Under the pieces are notes generated by a model. That model searched no databases. It was not told the origin of the DNA and was given only the letters and a program-made list of their open reading frames with translations. From Wolfiporia cocos (lineage: Eukaryota > Basidiomycota > Agaricomycetes > Polyporales > Phaeolaceae): DNA of 64,000 bases. Both the position numbers and the translations under genes were made by a program. Below are positions 1 through 10,580 of the stretch, piece after piece. Every line of letters starts with the position of its first letter. The stretch's first letter is position 1. The DNA is taken from the NCBI GenBank assembly GCA_029448655.1, contig JACCLO010000013.1, positions 496,001 to 560,000 of the forward strand. The letters run 5' to 3'.

Positions 1-504
1 CGGTGTGACTCAACTTTCTACGCCAGATCAATTGTCTCACGTCTATGGTATAGATAAACCATTGCCATTGATGTAGAGGGAAACGCTCACCGCTGACTAT
101 TCTGTATGCTGCATGGACTGCGAGAACTCGACGCTGTGGCATGACGGCCGCTTTTTAACCAGGACTAGGGGTGGCTATCGATGAAATGTACATGTCAGTG
201 CATATACTCATCTATACAACATCATACATGTCGCATTCTGCAGGACTGCCACATCCACTGACAGAGGAGAGGGACTTGGAGGAGGAGGAAGGGATCGAAG
301 TATGCAGGCTAAAGACAAGTTGGAGTCTTGTGCTTCATGACATCAGCAGTAGCCAGTCGAATTCAAATAAGGATAGCATATATAGCTCCTTAATTGGACT
401 TGGCGCAAAATATCATGTATTTACATAATCTAATAACCTAATACTGGCGTAGTCTTTTGACGGTTAGTCAGGAATCTGTCAGAAATCTGTTAGAAATATG
501 CAGA
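1..504. other. No recognised gene
   Basis: Short open frames here have no recognisable motif. The last 40 bases hold several ATTCTGA-like words that recur, inverted, beyond the right end of the adjoining inverted-repeat element, so they may be its subterminal region. Confidence 0.5.
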
Positions 505-1365
505 TTCTGAAGGGATTCTGACACTCCTAGCATCTGCCTAGTCTCGGTTCCAGACCTTATACCTCACGTGGCACCTGCAGCCCGGACATGTCCGGGCGGA
601 GTGCGAAAAACATATTGCAGGTGCCACTGGTATAAGGTCTGGTGGGTTTCGTCAGGGTGACCCCATCTCGTGACCGCGATGCTGGCGTGGCGTACAGCGC
701 GCGACGCGTCGCACTCGATGAGCTCACAAACGCACGCGAAGCGTAGCTGGCCGTGTCTATGCCATACTGCACCATCTTATCACTTTGAATCATAATGTCT
801 GAGCTTAACAATGACAATCACGACTTTGCCACCATCTCATCAGACATCAAAACCAGTCCAGTTTTGCCCGATCCTGTGCCGGCAGTGACAACGGAGTCTA
901 GGTGCAGCAGCAGTGCCTCCCTGACATCAAGCTGCCAGTCGTACTGCACTCTGTCAGCCCCAAATACGTTTTGGAATTTCTCGGTGACTAAGCGGCGTGT
1001 ATCTGCGGATGAGTATAATATTGGCAACATTTCTCGGCCACAGTACGCGCCGCATTGAGCATATCGTTAACGTCGCAGTCTGCGTGAGTTTGCTTAGAGG
1101 GAATTATGACAGTGATTCTGCGAAATCAGGTAGCATACAAGTACAAATGTGAGGATGCGCGTCGCGCTGTAGGCCAGCGTCGCGATCACGAGACGGGGTC
1201 ACCTACACCCGCCCTGACGAAACCCACCAGACCTTGTACAGTGGCTGCTGCAATATGTTTTTCGCACTCCGCTCGGGTCCTCCCGAGTGGCAGCAGCCAC
1301 GTGCAAGGTCTGGGGACGAGACTAGCATCTGCCCAGAATCGGTAATTCTGACGAGATTCTGAAGT
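505..1365. mobile_element. Inverted-repeat transposon with hairpin-forming arms
   Basis: About 180 bases at 523-706 match the reverse complement of about 1154-1345, including GTTTCGTCAGG and GAGTGCGAAAAACATATTGC. Each arm is itself a nested hairpin. Left arm: 550-563 pairs with 629-642, 568-579 pairs with 616-627, and the tip 581-596 is a perfect 16-base palindrome. Right arm: 1227-1239 pairs with 1301-1313, 1241-1251 with 1290-1300, and 1272-1277 with 1282-1287. Stem sequences differ between arms yet remain self-complementary. The interior of roughly 450 bases contains a RecQ-like helicase scrap. The outer ends and target duplication are not resolved, so the limits are approximate and the superfamily is unknown. 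No transposase is present, so it would be non-autonomous. Confidence 0.75.
818..1030 (-). pseudogene. RecQ-like DNA helicase fragment (Walker A region)
   Basis: The 70-residue minus-strand frame contains YDWQLDVREALLLHLD followed by AGTGSGKT. This resembles the region just upstream of, and including, the ATP-binding P-loop of RecQ-type DEAD/DEAH helicases, which are abundant in Agaricomycetes. After GKT the frame leaves the expected family pattern and stops, and no helicase motifs II-VI follow, so it is a fragment rather than a gene. It lies wholly between the arms of the inverted-repeat element and may be captured cargo or a remnant of that element's own helicase. The family assignment rests on one motif block. 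Confidence 0.6.
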
Positions 1366-1463
1366 GTCAGAAAACCGGCGGCTTCACGCAGTGTACAGTT
1401 GCCGACCTGTCAACGGGGTCAGACCCTTTGACCCCGTCAATGCAGCGCCGACCCCGCCATCAC

Positions 1464-2885
1464 TGGTTCGAATCCACCCCTGCCCGCTCCATCTGCGCAC
1501 CCGCCACACGCCTGCGCCCGGCCGCTTCTCCTCACCCCACGGAGTGCAGCGCAAAAGTACCAGGACCGCATCAGCCAGATCGTGGAGAACGATGGCGACG
1601 AGCAGATGGGCGCGGCGGACCCGCAGGACATCAGCGAAGACGCATACGCCGCGGATGAGCGGTGGAAGAACGCGTGGCTCGCGCGCATGGAGAGATGCGA
1701 GTGCGTGTCTGCCTGTGCTTGCGCGTGCCGCTGAGCTTACTCGGATGAAGAAGATCCTGTTGCGCCTCCTGGTGCTGTCGCTGCCCGGTGCGGTGCGCGG
1801 GGTGCAACCCGAGAGGGACGCGAGCTGCCGCTGCGTTTGTTGCCGTCGAAGAAGCAGAAGCGGAAGCAGACAGAGGCACCCGCGACGCCGCGCACGCTGT
1901 CACTCAAGGAGGTACTCGAATTCCTTATGGACAAGCTGTCCATGTGGCAGCTGGTGGCGTCGCTCGAAGCCGACGGGGCGCATCTGCGCAACAAGAACAA
2001 GCGTGACGAGCGCGAGTGGATGCGGGTGTTCTGCGAGGACGTCGTCGAGGCGCTGCATGTTCTCGCTCGTTCCGACCTCGCCCTGACGATCGAACTGATA
2101 TCGCTCACAGCTGTTGAGCAGGTTCAAGGCGACGTTGCCCGAGAAGTGCGCGCTTCTCCGCTCGAAAGTGTTCCCAACCTCGCCGTTCTCTGATACGGAG
2201 TCGGACGCGTCGCTGTCGCCGCCCACGCGGCCCAAAACCCTCCCCGCTCCTTCCCGCACCCGCCCCTCGCCTGCGCCGCACGCCTCCCAGCCCTCCGCGT
2301 CCACCTCAAACAGCATCGCACGCACACGCTCACTCTCTATCTCTCTCTCCGAGGAGCGCGCTCGCTCGCGCAGCAGGAGTCTCAGCGTCGGGCCGGAGGT
2401 GCACAAGCGAGCGCTCGTGCGAGAGGTGAGCATGATGACCGCCCTCGGGGCGAGGGCGTGGCAGCAGGCGGCGAGCAAGCAGGCGGCGGAGAAGCGGGCG
2501 GCGCAGGCGGACGCGCGGCGGACGCGTGAGAAGGAGAAAGAGAGCGCCGCGGCGCAGGGCGTCACGCTCGTCGCGGCGACGCCGGTCAAGCAGAAGAGGG
2601 CGAGCGCGGGCAGGGCGGGCCGTCGGTGGAGGCAGTGCGGGATGGGAGGGCGCAGATGAGTCTGCCGCCGCTGCCGCGATGCGACTTCGGTGTAGGCGCT
2701 GGCCAGGATGGGACGAAGAGGAGTATAATGGGAACTTGACGCTCCAGAGCTCTCCAGACGCAATGCTGTCGAGCTCGAGCTCGCGAGCGCTGCGAGTGGC
2801 GCTGACTCGGACTCAGACGAGAATGAGACGTGATTTCGAGAGCTTCAGCAGGATGGGACGGGCTTTCCGGGTCACGCAAAGATAG
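1464..2885 (+). pseudogene. Sld3-like replication regulator pseudogene, copy 1
   Basis: Parallel to the intact gene at 42448-44220 but starting within its second exon; the first exon is absent. The frame for the AADERWKNAWLARMER region, the LMDKLSMWQLVASLEAD block and the FKATLPEKCALLRSKVFPT block can all be followed. Damage: about ten bases are lost at the acceptor of the intron after the MER block, the donor after VFCEDVVEA is changed, and a frameshift near 2620-2650 forces the conserved end (SRMGRAFRVTQR, stop at 2883-2885) into another frame. Base composition is very GC-rich, as in the intact copy. Its 3' flank is also shared with that copy, so this is a segmental duplicate and not a processed copy. 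Confidence 0.75.
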
Positions 2886-3232
2886 TGTGTTCTAGTCTAT
2901 GTACTTGTATCTCCACACAGCTTGGGATGCTGAGATCGCTCAACAGCGCGTTCGGTGTGTCAGTGTGCTACTGTGGCCAACTGTGGCGGGAGTGGCGGGC
3001 GCTTGTTATCAGGGAAGGATGTCAGGAAGACAGCGTTACATAAGCTCAGGCGTGCAGGTCAGCTGCACCGCAGCATGTAAGCCGAAGGCCTGAGCCAGGC
3101 ATGGCGGATAGTCGAACTGGCAAGCTCACGGCAGCACTGCCTCCTCCCCCCTAGGAGGTAGCACCACCGTGGGCTGGTCAACAGACGAACTCAGTACGGC
3201 AATTCATGGCGCGTGCTTTCTGCTTGTACCCT

Positions 3233-3412
3233 CCCTTACCTCGGATGTAGACAATTGTAAGGTCATATTGCGACATGAATTCTTGCCAGCGTAGTTGGCG
3301 GCGAGAGAGGTCACGCTGAGTTTCGAAGTTTACAAGGGTGCGGTGATCGGTATATACGAGAACAGGCATGCCAAGGAGGTCGGAGCGCCATTTCTTGAGC
3401 ACACGTACTAGC
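3233..3412 (-). mobile_element. Ty3/gypsy RNase H fragment inserted in the duplication
   Basis: The minus frame reads LKKWRSDLLGMPVLVYTDHR and later LRWQEFMSQYDLTIVYIRGKG, the usual RNase H to tether region of Ty3/gypsy pol (TDHR, then R..RW...L..YD). Only about 60 residues exist and there is no LTR or reverse transcriptase. The matching place at 44575-44595 in the other duplicate lacks it, so it entered after or during duplication. No target duplication was recognised; a filler-DNA origin is an inference. Confidence 0.75.
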
Positions 3413-3639
3413 AAAGCCGTTATGTGCTGTATGACTGTATGACTCCATCAGGGCGATGAACTGCTGATCGTGTTATCCGATATGCATCGTAGATGCGATC
3501 TGGTTTATAGAAGGTTTCGTTCGTCACGGTACTGTATCTAAGGCAGGTTGTGATGCAGACTTCGACTCGATATTTCACAGACAAATCGTGCACGCTAGAG
3601 CCGCACATTCAACGAATTAGCAAGCGGCAGCGTCCCGCT

Positions 3640-4840
3640 CCGACGTAAATCCTAGTCCTCGTCCCATCGAAATAGCGAGGCTGATGCCGATGTATTCATG
3701 TAATACCAAATGTCGCATCCATCTTGCACTTAGGTGAGGTTAATTCCATTAAGGAAGAACGAGTTCATTTTGCTACTTCATGGAGTAACGCTTAATATAA
3801 CGACGCTCATAGATACAGATTGCTTCTTATTGGATCTCCTAGATCGGAAAGGTCTTAAACTCTGAAAGGGCAGAGCAGAGCACTGTTCCCAAAATACGAA
3901 GTAACTATTTAAGTTACTATGTTTCTGTATAACTGCTACGGTATTGCAGATTGAGGAAGAGCTCGACATGATAGATAGCGGGTACCATACATGGTCGCCG
4001 ATATTGAGGCATCAACTCTTGCAAGCAGCGCTGCAGCAGCGTATATAGTAGATAATCCATGGGAGGCGGGCAACAAGGAATTACAGAAAGTAAGCAGATA
4101 CATTTAGTCATACGAAACAGCTGTCGTGGTGCGAGACGTATAGATCCTTTTGCAGTTGAAGGCCTCGCCCGCAGTGACACAGGAGACGCCGCGGCAGGAG
4201 ACATGAAACGTAGTAGACGAGTAGACGCTGTGGCTCGAACGCGATCACGTGGCATACGCACGTCGCGTCGCGTCGCGTCGAACACGCGTATGCGTGCACC
4301 GTGCGGCATTAATCACCGCTCTCGACAGGATAAAAGCCTGCAGAATACGGAAGTGTTTCATGCGATTGTCTTGATTTCCAGAAAATGAACCGATAGTTGA
4401 TCGGTGCGGAGTGGCTCGGCAGCGAAAAGCGGTATCGCTAGCATATGACACAGTATTCAGCATGATCGACGAGTCAATCCACATAAAATGCCGTTATGAA
4501 AGCAAGTCACGACGAAACGATCCCGTACATCGATCCCGCCCAGGATCCTGTCGTAGCCAACTATAGCAGTAAGATCTATATACCAACCCCATGATCTTCG
4601 CAATGAGATATCCTCGAGCGCTGTAAACACTTGTCAAGAAGTAGATCAAAGGACACACACCGGCCAGAAATAACTAGAGGCACCAAGTGCACCACTCCAA
4701 CGACTCCGCATGCGAGCAGCGAGAGCGCATAAATGACTCGGCGACGCTGGAAACGCAACAGCAAGATCGCAAATGAGGGCTACCTCTGACAACCGGCTCA
4801 TGCACAAAACATCTACAGAACTGTAGCCCATCCGGGAACG
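3640..4840. other. No recognised gene; small hairpin with CGTCG repeats
   Basis: Open frames here lack recognisable motifs. At 4252-4293 a short CGTCG-type tandem run is flanked by GCATACGC and GCGTATGC, an 8-base inverted pair that could close a hairpin around the microsatellite. Confidence 0.4.
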
Positions 4841-5215
4841 TTTAAGTACTAGGAGACACTATGACTAGGGCGCGGAGTTGTCCAGCTGTGCCGCAAAGTC
4901 GCCGATTACAGAGCAGAGAACAAGGAAGAGGGGCTGGAGTGATTCGCCTTTCGAACGTGATATGAGTGAGGCCCCAAACCTCATCTAGTAGCGTCGGACC
5001 ACTTCCGGCTCGTCGTCGCGGTGGCGAAGACAACTGGTGGCGCTGACGTGCGCTGTGCATGCTGCAAGAGTTTTGTGGGACCGGCGTTAGCAGGGAACGG
5101 ACGCAGGAGATGGACGAGCCGCAGGGTGGGTGGGCCATCCATCCCATACAATTTTCACGCACAGGCGCGTGCCGCGCCGGGAAACGACGAAGGCCACAGG
5201 GGGCGCAAGGTGAGA

Positions 5216-6659
5216 TTACGAGGCTAGCAGTAAATACAAAGCGGCGTACCACAGGATGCAAAATATCACAAGGAAAACACGCAAAGAAAGGTGTGAGGGG
5301 AGGGTGGAAGAGAAGACGGCGTCGTCGCTAAAGGCGCCAGCGACAGCGGGCTGGTAATGGACGAGAGAAGGTGCAAAGGCGGCGGCGCTAACGCGCGGTG
5401 AAATCTTGCGCTCGCTCGCCCAGACGCTGGGGCCGGCCGAACCCTCGCCCAGGTGGGAGAGGCCGGCCCCGCCAATAATTGTCCCTCTCTCTGTTGCCTT
5501 GAACAGAACCCTATGCTTGTGGACTCCCACACACTGAGGGCTCTGGCGGCGAAGTTTGGGCAGTTTTTGAATTAGCTGGTCATATGTAATCGCCTCAATG
5601 GCGTGCCCCCGCAATGCTTTGAGCAGATTATGCGTGAATAGACCACATTTCACGCCCTCATTTGTTGTCTCGTGTGCATATTCTGTTTCGTGGCAGGCAG
5701 CGAGCATGACGTGAGAAGTCACCTCTGAATTCAGGAATGAATTCGTAGAGCTGGAGAGGATTGCATGGAGCGCGTCCGGGTCACGGTTCCAGATGTCCTG
5801 ATCCAGATCTGCTGGCAACGAGGCAAGCTCGCCGATGGCTACCGACGAACGCACAGTTGCTGTGCCTCTGGCCAGACCACCTGAGAAGCAGGAATCGAAG
5901 ATCGTGACCTATCACTGAGAGTGAATATCTGCGCTGCAATGTAACATTAAAGATACAAACGATATTGTCGCCCCTCCGACGAGATAACTGAGCCATCAAT
6001 ATCGCGATCGTGCGATCAGGAATTCCATAAATCAGGGTCCCGTCCTTCTGCATCCCTTCGTCATAGGGTCGGATAGTTTCCACCTCGCTACCCTGCGGTG
6101 CCCAGCATTCAGGAGCCGGTACTTGGCTGCCATGGCCCGCAAAGAAGACGATCATAACATCTCCTTTGAGGATCTCCTCATTCTGCAAGAGATGGCCATC
6201 AATGGCTCCGAGAATGGCATCCCTGGTAGCGGATTCGTTGTGGAGGGAACGTATATTTCGCTTGGGTACACCCAGGTTCTCCAGCAGGAAAGCTTCAAAA
6301 TTCTTGCAGTCGTTGATACATCCGGATAAACCGGAAATGTCTTTGTCACTATACGTGTCGATCCCCACGAGGAGGGCGAAGATTTGATATGAATAGGATG
6401 ATAGTGCAGTGCCGCGATCATTGACCTGTATGCAGTTGACATAGGATGGGGATGCAATCTCGTCGTTTGAGGGAGGAGGGGCTCTGGATAAGATCAGACG
6501 AGGTTTTACTAATATCAAGAGCAAAGTATCATCGCGTACATACAATGGTGGATTGGAGGTGGTTGATGTTCGTGCCGCGATATCTCCACATGTCGTGCGT
6601 ATCCTAGGAGAGTAATGTGTTGAGGTATTCGAACACGAGCTGGAGAGTAGTATTAACAT
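5216..6659 (-). CDS. Caspase-like protease (metacaspase, peptidase C14)
   Basis: Exon 1 is 6659-5961 and exon 2 is 5908-5216, joined by a 52-base GT-AG intron (5909-5960) that keeps the frame. The product of about 463 residues has a caspase-type domain from about residue 93 (FALLVGIDTYSD). The catalytic His lies in FFAGHGS (about H176) and the catalytic Cys in IFDSCFSGG (about C240, created across the splice). The rest of the fold follows (HVMLAACHETEYAHE, then GLFTHNLLKALRG). The C terminus ends in a hydrophobic stretch (LRVFLVIFCILWYAALYLLL), a possible membrane anchor. The first 90 residues are low in similarity; a possible 60-base in-frame intron near codons 39-59 makes the true N terminus uncertain. 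Metacaspases cleave after Arg/Lys and act in stress and cell death; both dyad residues are present, so activity is plausible. Related broken pieces lie at 40416-41371. Confidence 0.85.
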
Positions 6660-6984
6660 ACGCGAGGGTCCTAGTCACATATTCGGTGTATGGTGCGTCC
6701 ACAGACGTATGCCGATAAGACAGAGCCTCAGTAGCGCATGTACCTTGGGACATGTAGCAACCCTCGGATCTGTAGTCGTTTTGCTATAAATCTCGAGTTC
6801 GAACACTGGGCAGCAGGATTTGTGGGATCCGAAGGAAGGGCAGAGAGCAGAGTTGCATTATATATCATCTGCGCGTAATGGAGTTGTTGTTGTCTCAGAG
6901 TTTTTGTTACAGGATTACTGCATGTACGGCATTGACGTCGACCGCTCATTTCCGAGCGTGATTTGAAATTTCCACGCGCATCGA
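6660..6984. other. No recognised gene (metacaspase upstream region)
   Basis: This is the region upstream of the minus-strand metacaspase and may hold its promoter. No TATA-like element or upstream exon stands out. Confidence 0.3.
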
Positions 6985-7490
6985 GATTATGCCAAAGACC
7001 CCGGGTAGTCCTGAAGCTACCCTCACTGACGAGCCTTGATGCTGCCCAAACTACTGTACTTTCATCAAATCAAGCTAGCGTATGACATCTCAGACGTATT
7101 ACATCTCAGGCGTAAGTCAGAATTGATGATTGCGAATAATGCGTGGCTCATTCGCGTATTGAAAGATGCCCTACCCATCGTCGTACGGTAGCCTCAAGAC
7201 CTCGGGCAATCCTGACGCTACCCGTTACTTGGGCACCCTTACAGGGTCCTGTCCGACGTCGTACGGTAGCCTCGTGGGTGCAGCGTTGCGTTCCGCGCCT
7301 CGTTTATGCCCAAGACCTCGGGTCATCCTGAAGCTACCCGCTGCTTGGGCACCCTCACAGACGAGCCTTGATGCTGCCCAAACTACTGTACTTTCATCGA
7401 ATCAAGCTAGCGTATGACATCTCAGGCGCAAGTCGGAATTGATGATTGCGAATAATGCGTGGCTCATTCGCGTATTGAAAGATGCTGGAT
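6985..7490 (+). repeat. Tandem direct repeat, about 320-base period
   Basis: A block with GACGAGCCTTGATGCTGCCC, TGTACTTTCATC and AAGCTAGCGTATGACATCTC occurs at about 7030-7175 and again at 7351-7485, followed each time by GCGAATAATGCGTGGCTCAT. Short pieces of the same material (CAAGACCTCGGGxxATCCTGA, GACGTCGTACGGTAGCCTC) also lie between. The right copy ends where the Sld3 pseudogene fragment starts. No coding function is seen. Confidence 0.7.
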
Positions 7491-7499
7491 TCTGGGGTC

Positions 7500-7810
7500 C
7501 TGCCCGACGTCGTAACGCACCTCGTCGGCGTCAAGCGATGCCACCAGCTGCCACATGGATCCATGAACGACTCGAGCACCTCCGCGAGGGACAGCATGCG
7601 CCGCGGGCGCCTCTGCCTGTTTGCGCTTGCGCTTCTTGGACGGCGAGAGGTGCAGCGGCAGCTCGTTCTTCTCGGGCTACGCGTCGCGCACCGCGCCGGG
7701 TAGCGAGAGCGCCAGGAGGTGGAGCAGGATCACAGCTCTCAGCTGGCCGGACACGCGCAGGCAGCCACGCGCGTCTCTCTATGCGCGCCGAGCCACGCAC
7801 GCGGCTCCAT
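7500..7810 (-). pseudogene. Sld3-like pseudogene, copy 2, 3' part
   Basis: Reading down the minus strand, this resembles the end of exon 2, the intron and exon 3 of the intact gene (ATCCTGCTCCACCTCC, then the lysine/arginine-rich region and LAEVLESFMD), with a deletion after the last motif and loss at about 7500. It continues a pseudogene whose 5' part sits at 20518-20985. The two parts are separated by a LINE and a Helitron array, and both end in the same 14 bases, GCACGCGGCTCCAT (7797-7810 and 20518-20531). Confidence 0.75.
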
Positions 7811-8365
7811 TTTTTTTTTTTAAAGTACATTTGTATCCCGCGTCAAGTAACTACGACTAAATGCGGCATTAGTGGGCGGAAGGCGGGGCTTTTGGGATGG
7901 GGCGGATAGGGTTATGCGTTCGGTAGACCATGTGTAGGGAGGTGCGAATGCGATGGTATCTAAGGGAGTTCAGGTAGGTCTCCATGCGGGACTTACCCTG
8001 GGTCGACAACAACGGTAGGGGGGGCTGCGGACCTCGCGAATGCCGTAGTGGCCTTGAGGAACAGCGCGATGGCGTTGAGGCCCTTCGGCGTGGACAGAAG
8101 GACGCGGACGTTCAGCGATTGGGAGGCGGCGCGCAGGTGGTGGCGTGCATCAGCATGCAGGGGGCAGTCAACGAGGATGTGCTCCCGTGTCTGCAGGGTT
8201 GTCCCGTCACATGGGCAGTGAGGGGACTCAGACGGGACGAAACGGCGGTAGTATTCCCCGAAATGGCCGTGGCCAAGGCTAAGCTGGACAATGCGAGCAT
8301 GTACGTGTCGGGGCCCTGTGTAGGTCCGGTGAAAACGGGAGAGTCGGAGTGATGGGGCGTCGGTC
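7811..8365 (-). mobile_element. LINE retrotransposon, 3' part with poly(A) tail
   Basis: On the minus strand this ends in a run of 12 A (7810-7821 as T on plus) next to the target duplication. The coding part (frame 7993-8391) reads FHRTYTGPRHVHARIVQLSLG, then HGHFGEYYRRFVPSE, CPCDG and QTREHILVDCPLHADARHHL, a cysteine/histidine-rich C-terminal region typical of fungal non-LTR elements after their RNase H domain. About 180 bases of 3' UTR follow. The 5' remainder is at 20439-20517 beyond the Helitron array. The insertion is strongly 5'-truncated (about 630 bases in all) and cannot be autonomous. Confidence 0.8.
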
Positions 8366-8577
8366 AGGGCGACGACGACGACACCGAGCATCAGCGAGGT
8401 GGAGGAAGTGGCTGAGCGGGCAGAGAACGAAGGACAGGTGCAGCAGGGTGATCACACACCCTGGAGGTTGGGTGGACTCATAATGTCTCCATCCAGTGTG
8501 TTTTTCCCTTATTCTATTAGTTATCTCACTTAAGTGACAATTGATATTCGTGGCGAAGCCATGGGTAATTAAACTCG
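8366..8577 (+). mobile_element. Helitron unit 0, 3' end only
   Basis: Matches the last 200 bases of unit 8 (20235-20438): CACCGAGCATCAGCGAGG, GTGGCTGAGCGGGCAGAGA, a tract with ATCACACACCCTGG, then a GTGGCGAAGCCAT hairpin, GGGTAATTAAA and CTCG. The 5' end is not recognised. The terminal tetranucleotide is CTCG rather than CTAG, as in unit 8. The junction to unit 1 (TAAGTAACGGGGGCTCGCG) has lost a few bases relative to the other junctions. Confidence 0.7.
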
Positions 8578-9806
8578 TAAGTAACGGGGGCTCGCGTGGG
8601 AGCGGTCGCGTGGAGCGCACCTGGCGTCCACGTTTGCCGCGTGGCATCCATGGGCGTCATTCCTGCTCCCATTAGATAGGGCGCCTGGCGCCGGTGAATT
8701 CCCACGCCCAGCGCCTGCAAGGCGCGCTGCTAGCTCGCGTTTTGCGTGCTGTTCCTGCCCTGCACCACGGGGATTCGTGCCACGGGGATTCATACCCCAC
8801 ACCACGGGGATTCGTGCCCCACACCACGGGGATTCGTGGCACATTCCATGGGGGTTTGTGGCCCATGCCACAGGGATTTGTGTCCTGTGGCATGGGGATT
8901 TTGTAATGTAAATACCCCACACCACGGGGATTTGTACCCCGTGCCACGGGGATTCGTGCCCTACACCACAGGGATTTTTGGCCCATGCCATGGGGGTTTG
9001 TGCCCCATGCCATGGGGATTTGTGCCCCATGCCACGGGGATTTGTGTCCTGTGGCATGGGGATTTTGTAATGTAAATACCCCACACCATGGGGATTTGTA
9101 CCCTGTGCCACAGGGATTTGTACACCAATTCCACAGGGATTTGTGCCACATGCCATGGGGATTTGTGCCCTGTGCCACGGGGATTTTTGTAATGTAAATA
9201 CCCTACACCATGGGGATTTGTGGCCCATGCCACAGGGATTTGTGTGTCCTGTGCCATGGGGATTTGTGCCCTGTGCCACGGGGATTTTGTAATGTAAATA
9301 CCCCACCCCACGGGGATTTGTACCCCATGCCACAGGTATTTGCACCCCAATGCCACGGGGATTTGTGCCCCATGCCACAGGGATTTGTGCTCTGTATCAT
9401 GGAGATTTGTGCCCCATGCCACGGGGATTTGTGCTTTGTGCCACGGGGATTTATGCCTCATGCCATGGGGATCTTTGTAACATAAATGGCCTGTGCTGTA
9501 GATGCCTGCCAAAAGATTGCAAAAAAAAATGAAGAACATTTTGACACCACATTACACAGTATTACAAGCAAAGCGATGATGAGACCGAGGATCAGCGAGG
9601 TGTCAGAAGTGGCTGAGCAGGCAGAGACAAGAGACAAAAGAGGGAAGTTGGGGAAGCTATGGGTAATGCACATGAAATTCATAGGGGATCCACAGGTAAC
9701 TTAATAAAACCCCTAATTATCTGAAATAGGCACACATGGATTGGAATAATATATTGAAGTGGAAAAAGCGGTGTGACCGTGGCGAAGCCACGGGTAATTA
9801 ACCTAG
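8578..9806 (+). mobile_element. Non-autonomous Helitron unit 1 (type A)
   Basis: Starts with a GTAACGGGGGCTCGCG variant of the common 5' end, passes through a region with GATAGGGCGCCTGGCGCC, then a long 22-base minisatellite, then the shared 3' part and hairpin CCGTGGCGAAGCCACGG (about 9777-9793) ending CTAG at 9803-9806. Same architecture as unit 6. Confidence 0.85.
8765..9480. repeat. 22-base minisatellite in Helitron unit 1
   Basis: Repeats of the type CACGGGGATTTGTGCCCCATGC run almost without break. At irregular intervals a GTAATGTAAATACCCCACAC spacer makes a higher-order unit of about 100-165 bases. Because 22 is one more than a multiple of three and the unit contains no stop codon in any phase, long frames stay open on both strands in all phases; these are not considered genes. 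Confidence 0.95.
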
Positions 9807-10580
9807 TCCATAAAGTAAGGGGAGCTCGCGCCGTAGGCGCTCGCGTGCCGCTAGCGTGTCGCTCGCGTGTCGCTCGCGTTTTGCACACATGGACGCCACG
9901 TTTGCCGCGTGGCGTCCATGCGCGTCGTTGATCCTCCTCCCATTAGATAGGGCGCCTGCCCGCGGAGTTGGCCGGTGGATTCCCACGCCCGGCGCCTGCA
10001 AGGTGCGCGCGCTGTTCCTGCCCCGCACCACGGGGATTCGTGCCCCATGCCACGGGGATTCGTGCCCCATGCCACGGGGATTCGTGCCCCACACCACAGG
10101 GATTTGTGGCCCATTCCATGGGGGTTTGTGGCCCATGCCACAGGGATTTGTGTCCTGTGGCATGGGGATTTTGTAATGTAAATACCCCACACCACGGGGA
10201 TTTGTACCCCGTGCCACGGGGATTCGTGCCCTACACCACGGGGATTTTTGGCCCATGCCATGGGGGTTTGTGCCCCATGCCACGGGGATTCGTGCCCCAT
10301 GCCACAGGGATTTGTGTCCTGTGGCATGGGGATTTTGTAATATAAATACTCCACACCACAGGGGTCTGTACCCTGTGCCACAGGTATTTGCACCCCAATG
10401 CCACAGGGGTGAATTCCCACACTCAGAGCCTGCAAGGCATGCGTGCCAGTTACAGATTCTACAAGCAAAGCGACAACGATACCGAGCATCAGCGAGGTGG
10501 AGGAGTGGCTGAGCAGGCAGAGACTAAAATATATTCCTAAGACATAACGTTTGTGGCGAAGCCACAGGTAATTAAGCTAG
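9807..10580 (+). mobile_element. Non-autonomous Helitron unit 2 (type B)
   Basis: Begins TCCATAAAGTAAGGGGAGCT directly after the CTAG of unit 1 and ends with GTGGCGAAGCCAC, AGGTAATTAAG and CTAG (10577-10580). A shorter 22-base minisatellite lies at about 10020-10405. Close in sequence to unit 4. Confidence 0.85.
10020..10405. repeat. 22-base minisatellite in Helitron unit 2
   Basis: Same 22-base unit as in unit 1, with about 17 recognisable repeats and one GTAATGTAAATAC spacer. The frames open across it are repeat artefacts. Confidence 0.9.

Larger units (their letters stand above)
1464..3630 (+). repeat. Segmental duplication, left copy
   Basis: Corresponds in the same orientation to about 42745-44813. 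Homology begins at CCTGCCCGCTCCATC within the Sld3-like coding region and runs through the 3' flank, including a block rich in GCAGCATGTAAGCCG and TGGTCAACAGAC, up to GCACGCTAGAGCCGC near 3590-3625. The copies differ by scattered substitutions, small indels and one larger insertion at about 3233-3412. Confidence 0.8.

Noticed and set aside
1364..2086. 240-codon Arg-rich plus-strand frame and several overlapping minus-strand frames
   Set aside because: GC-rich out-of-phase readings of the Sld3 pseudogene; the true frames are recognised by homology to the intact copy.
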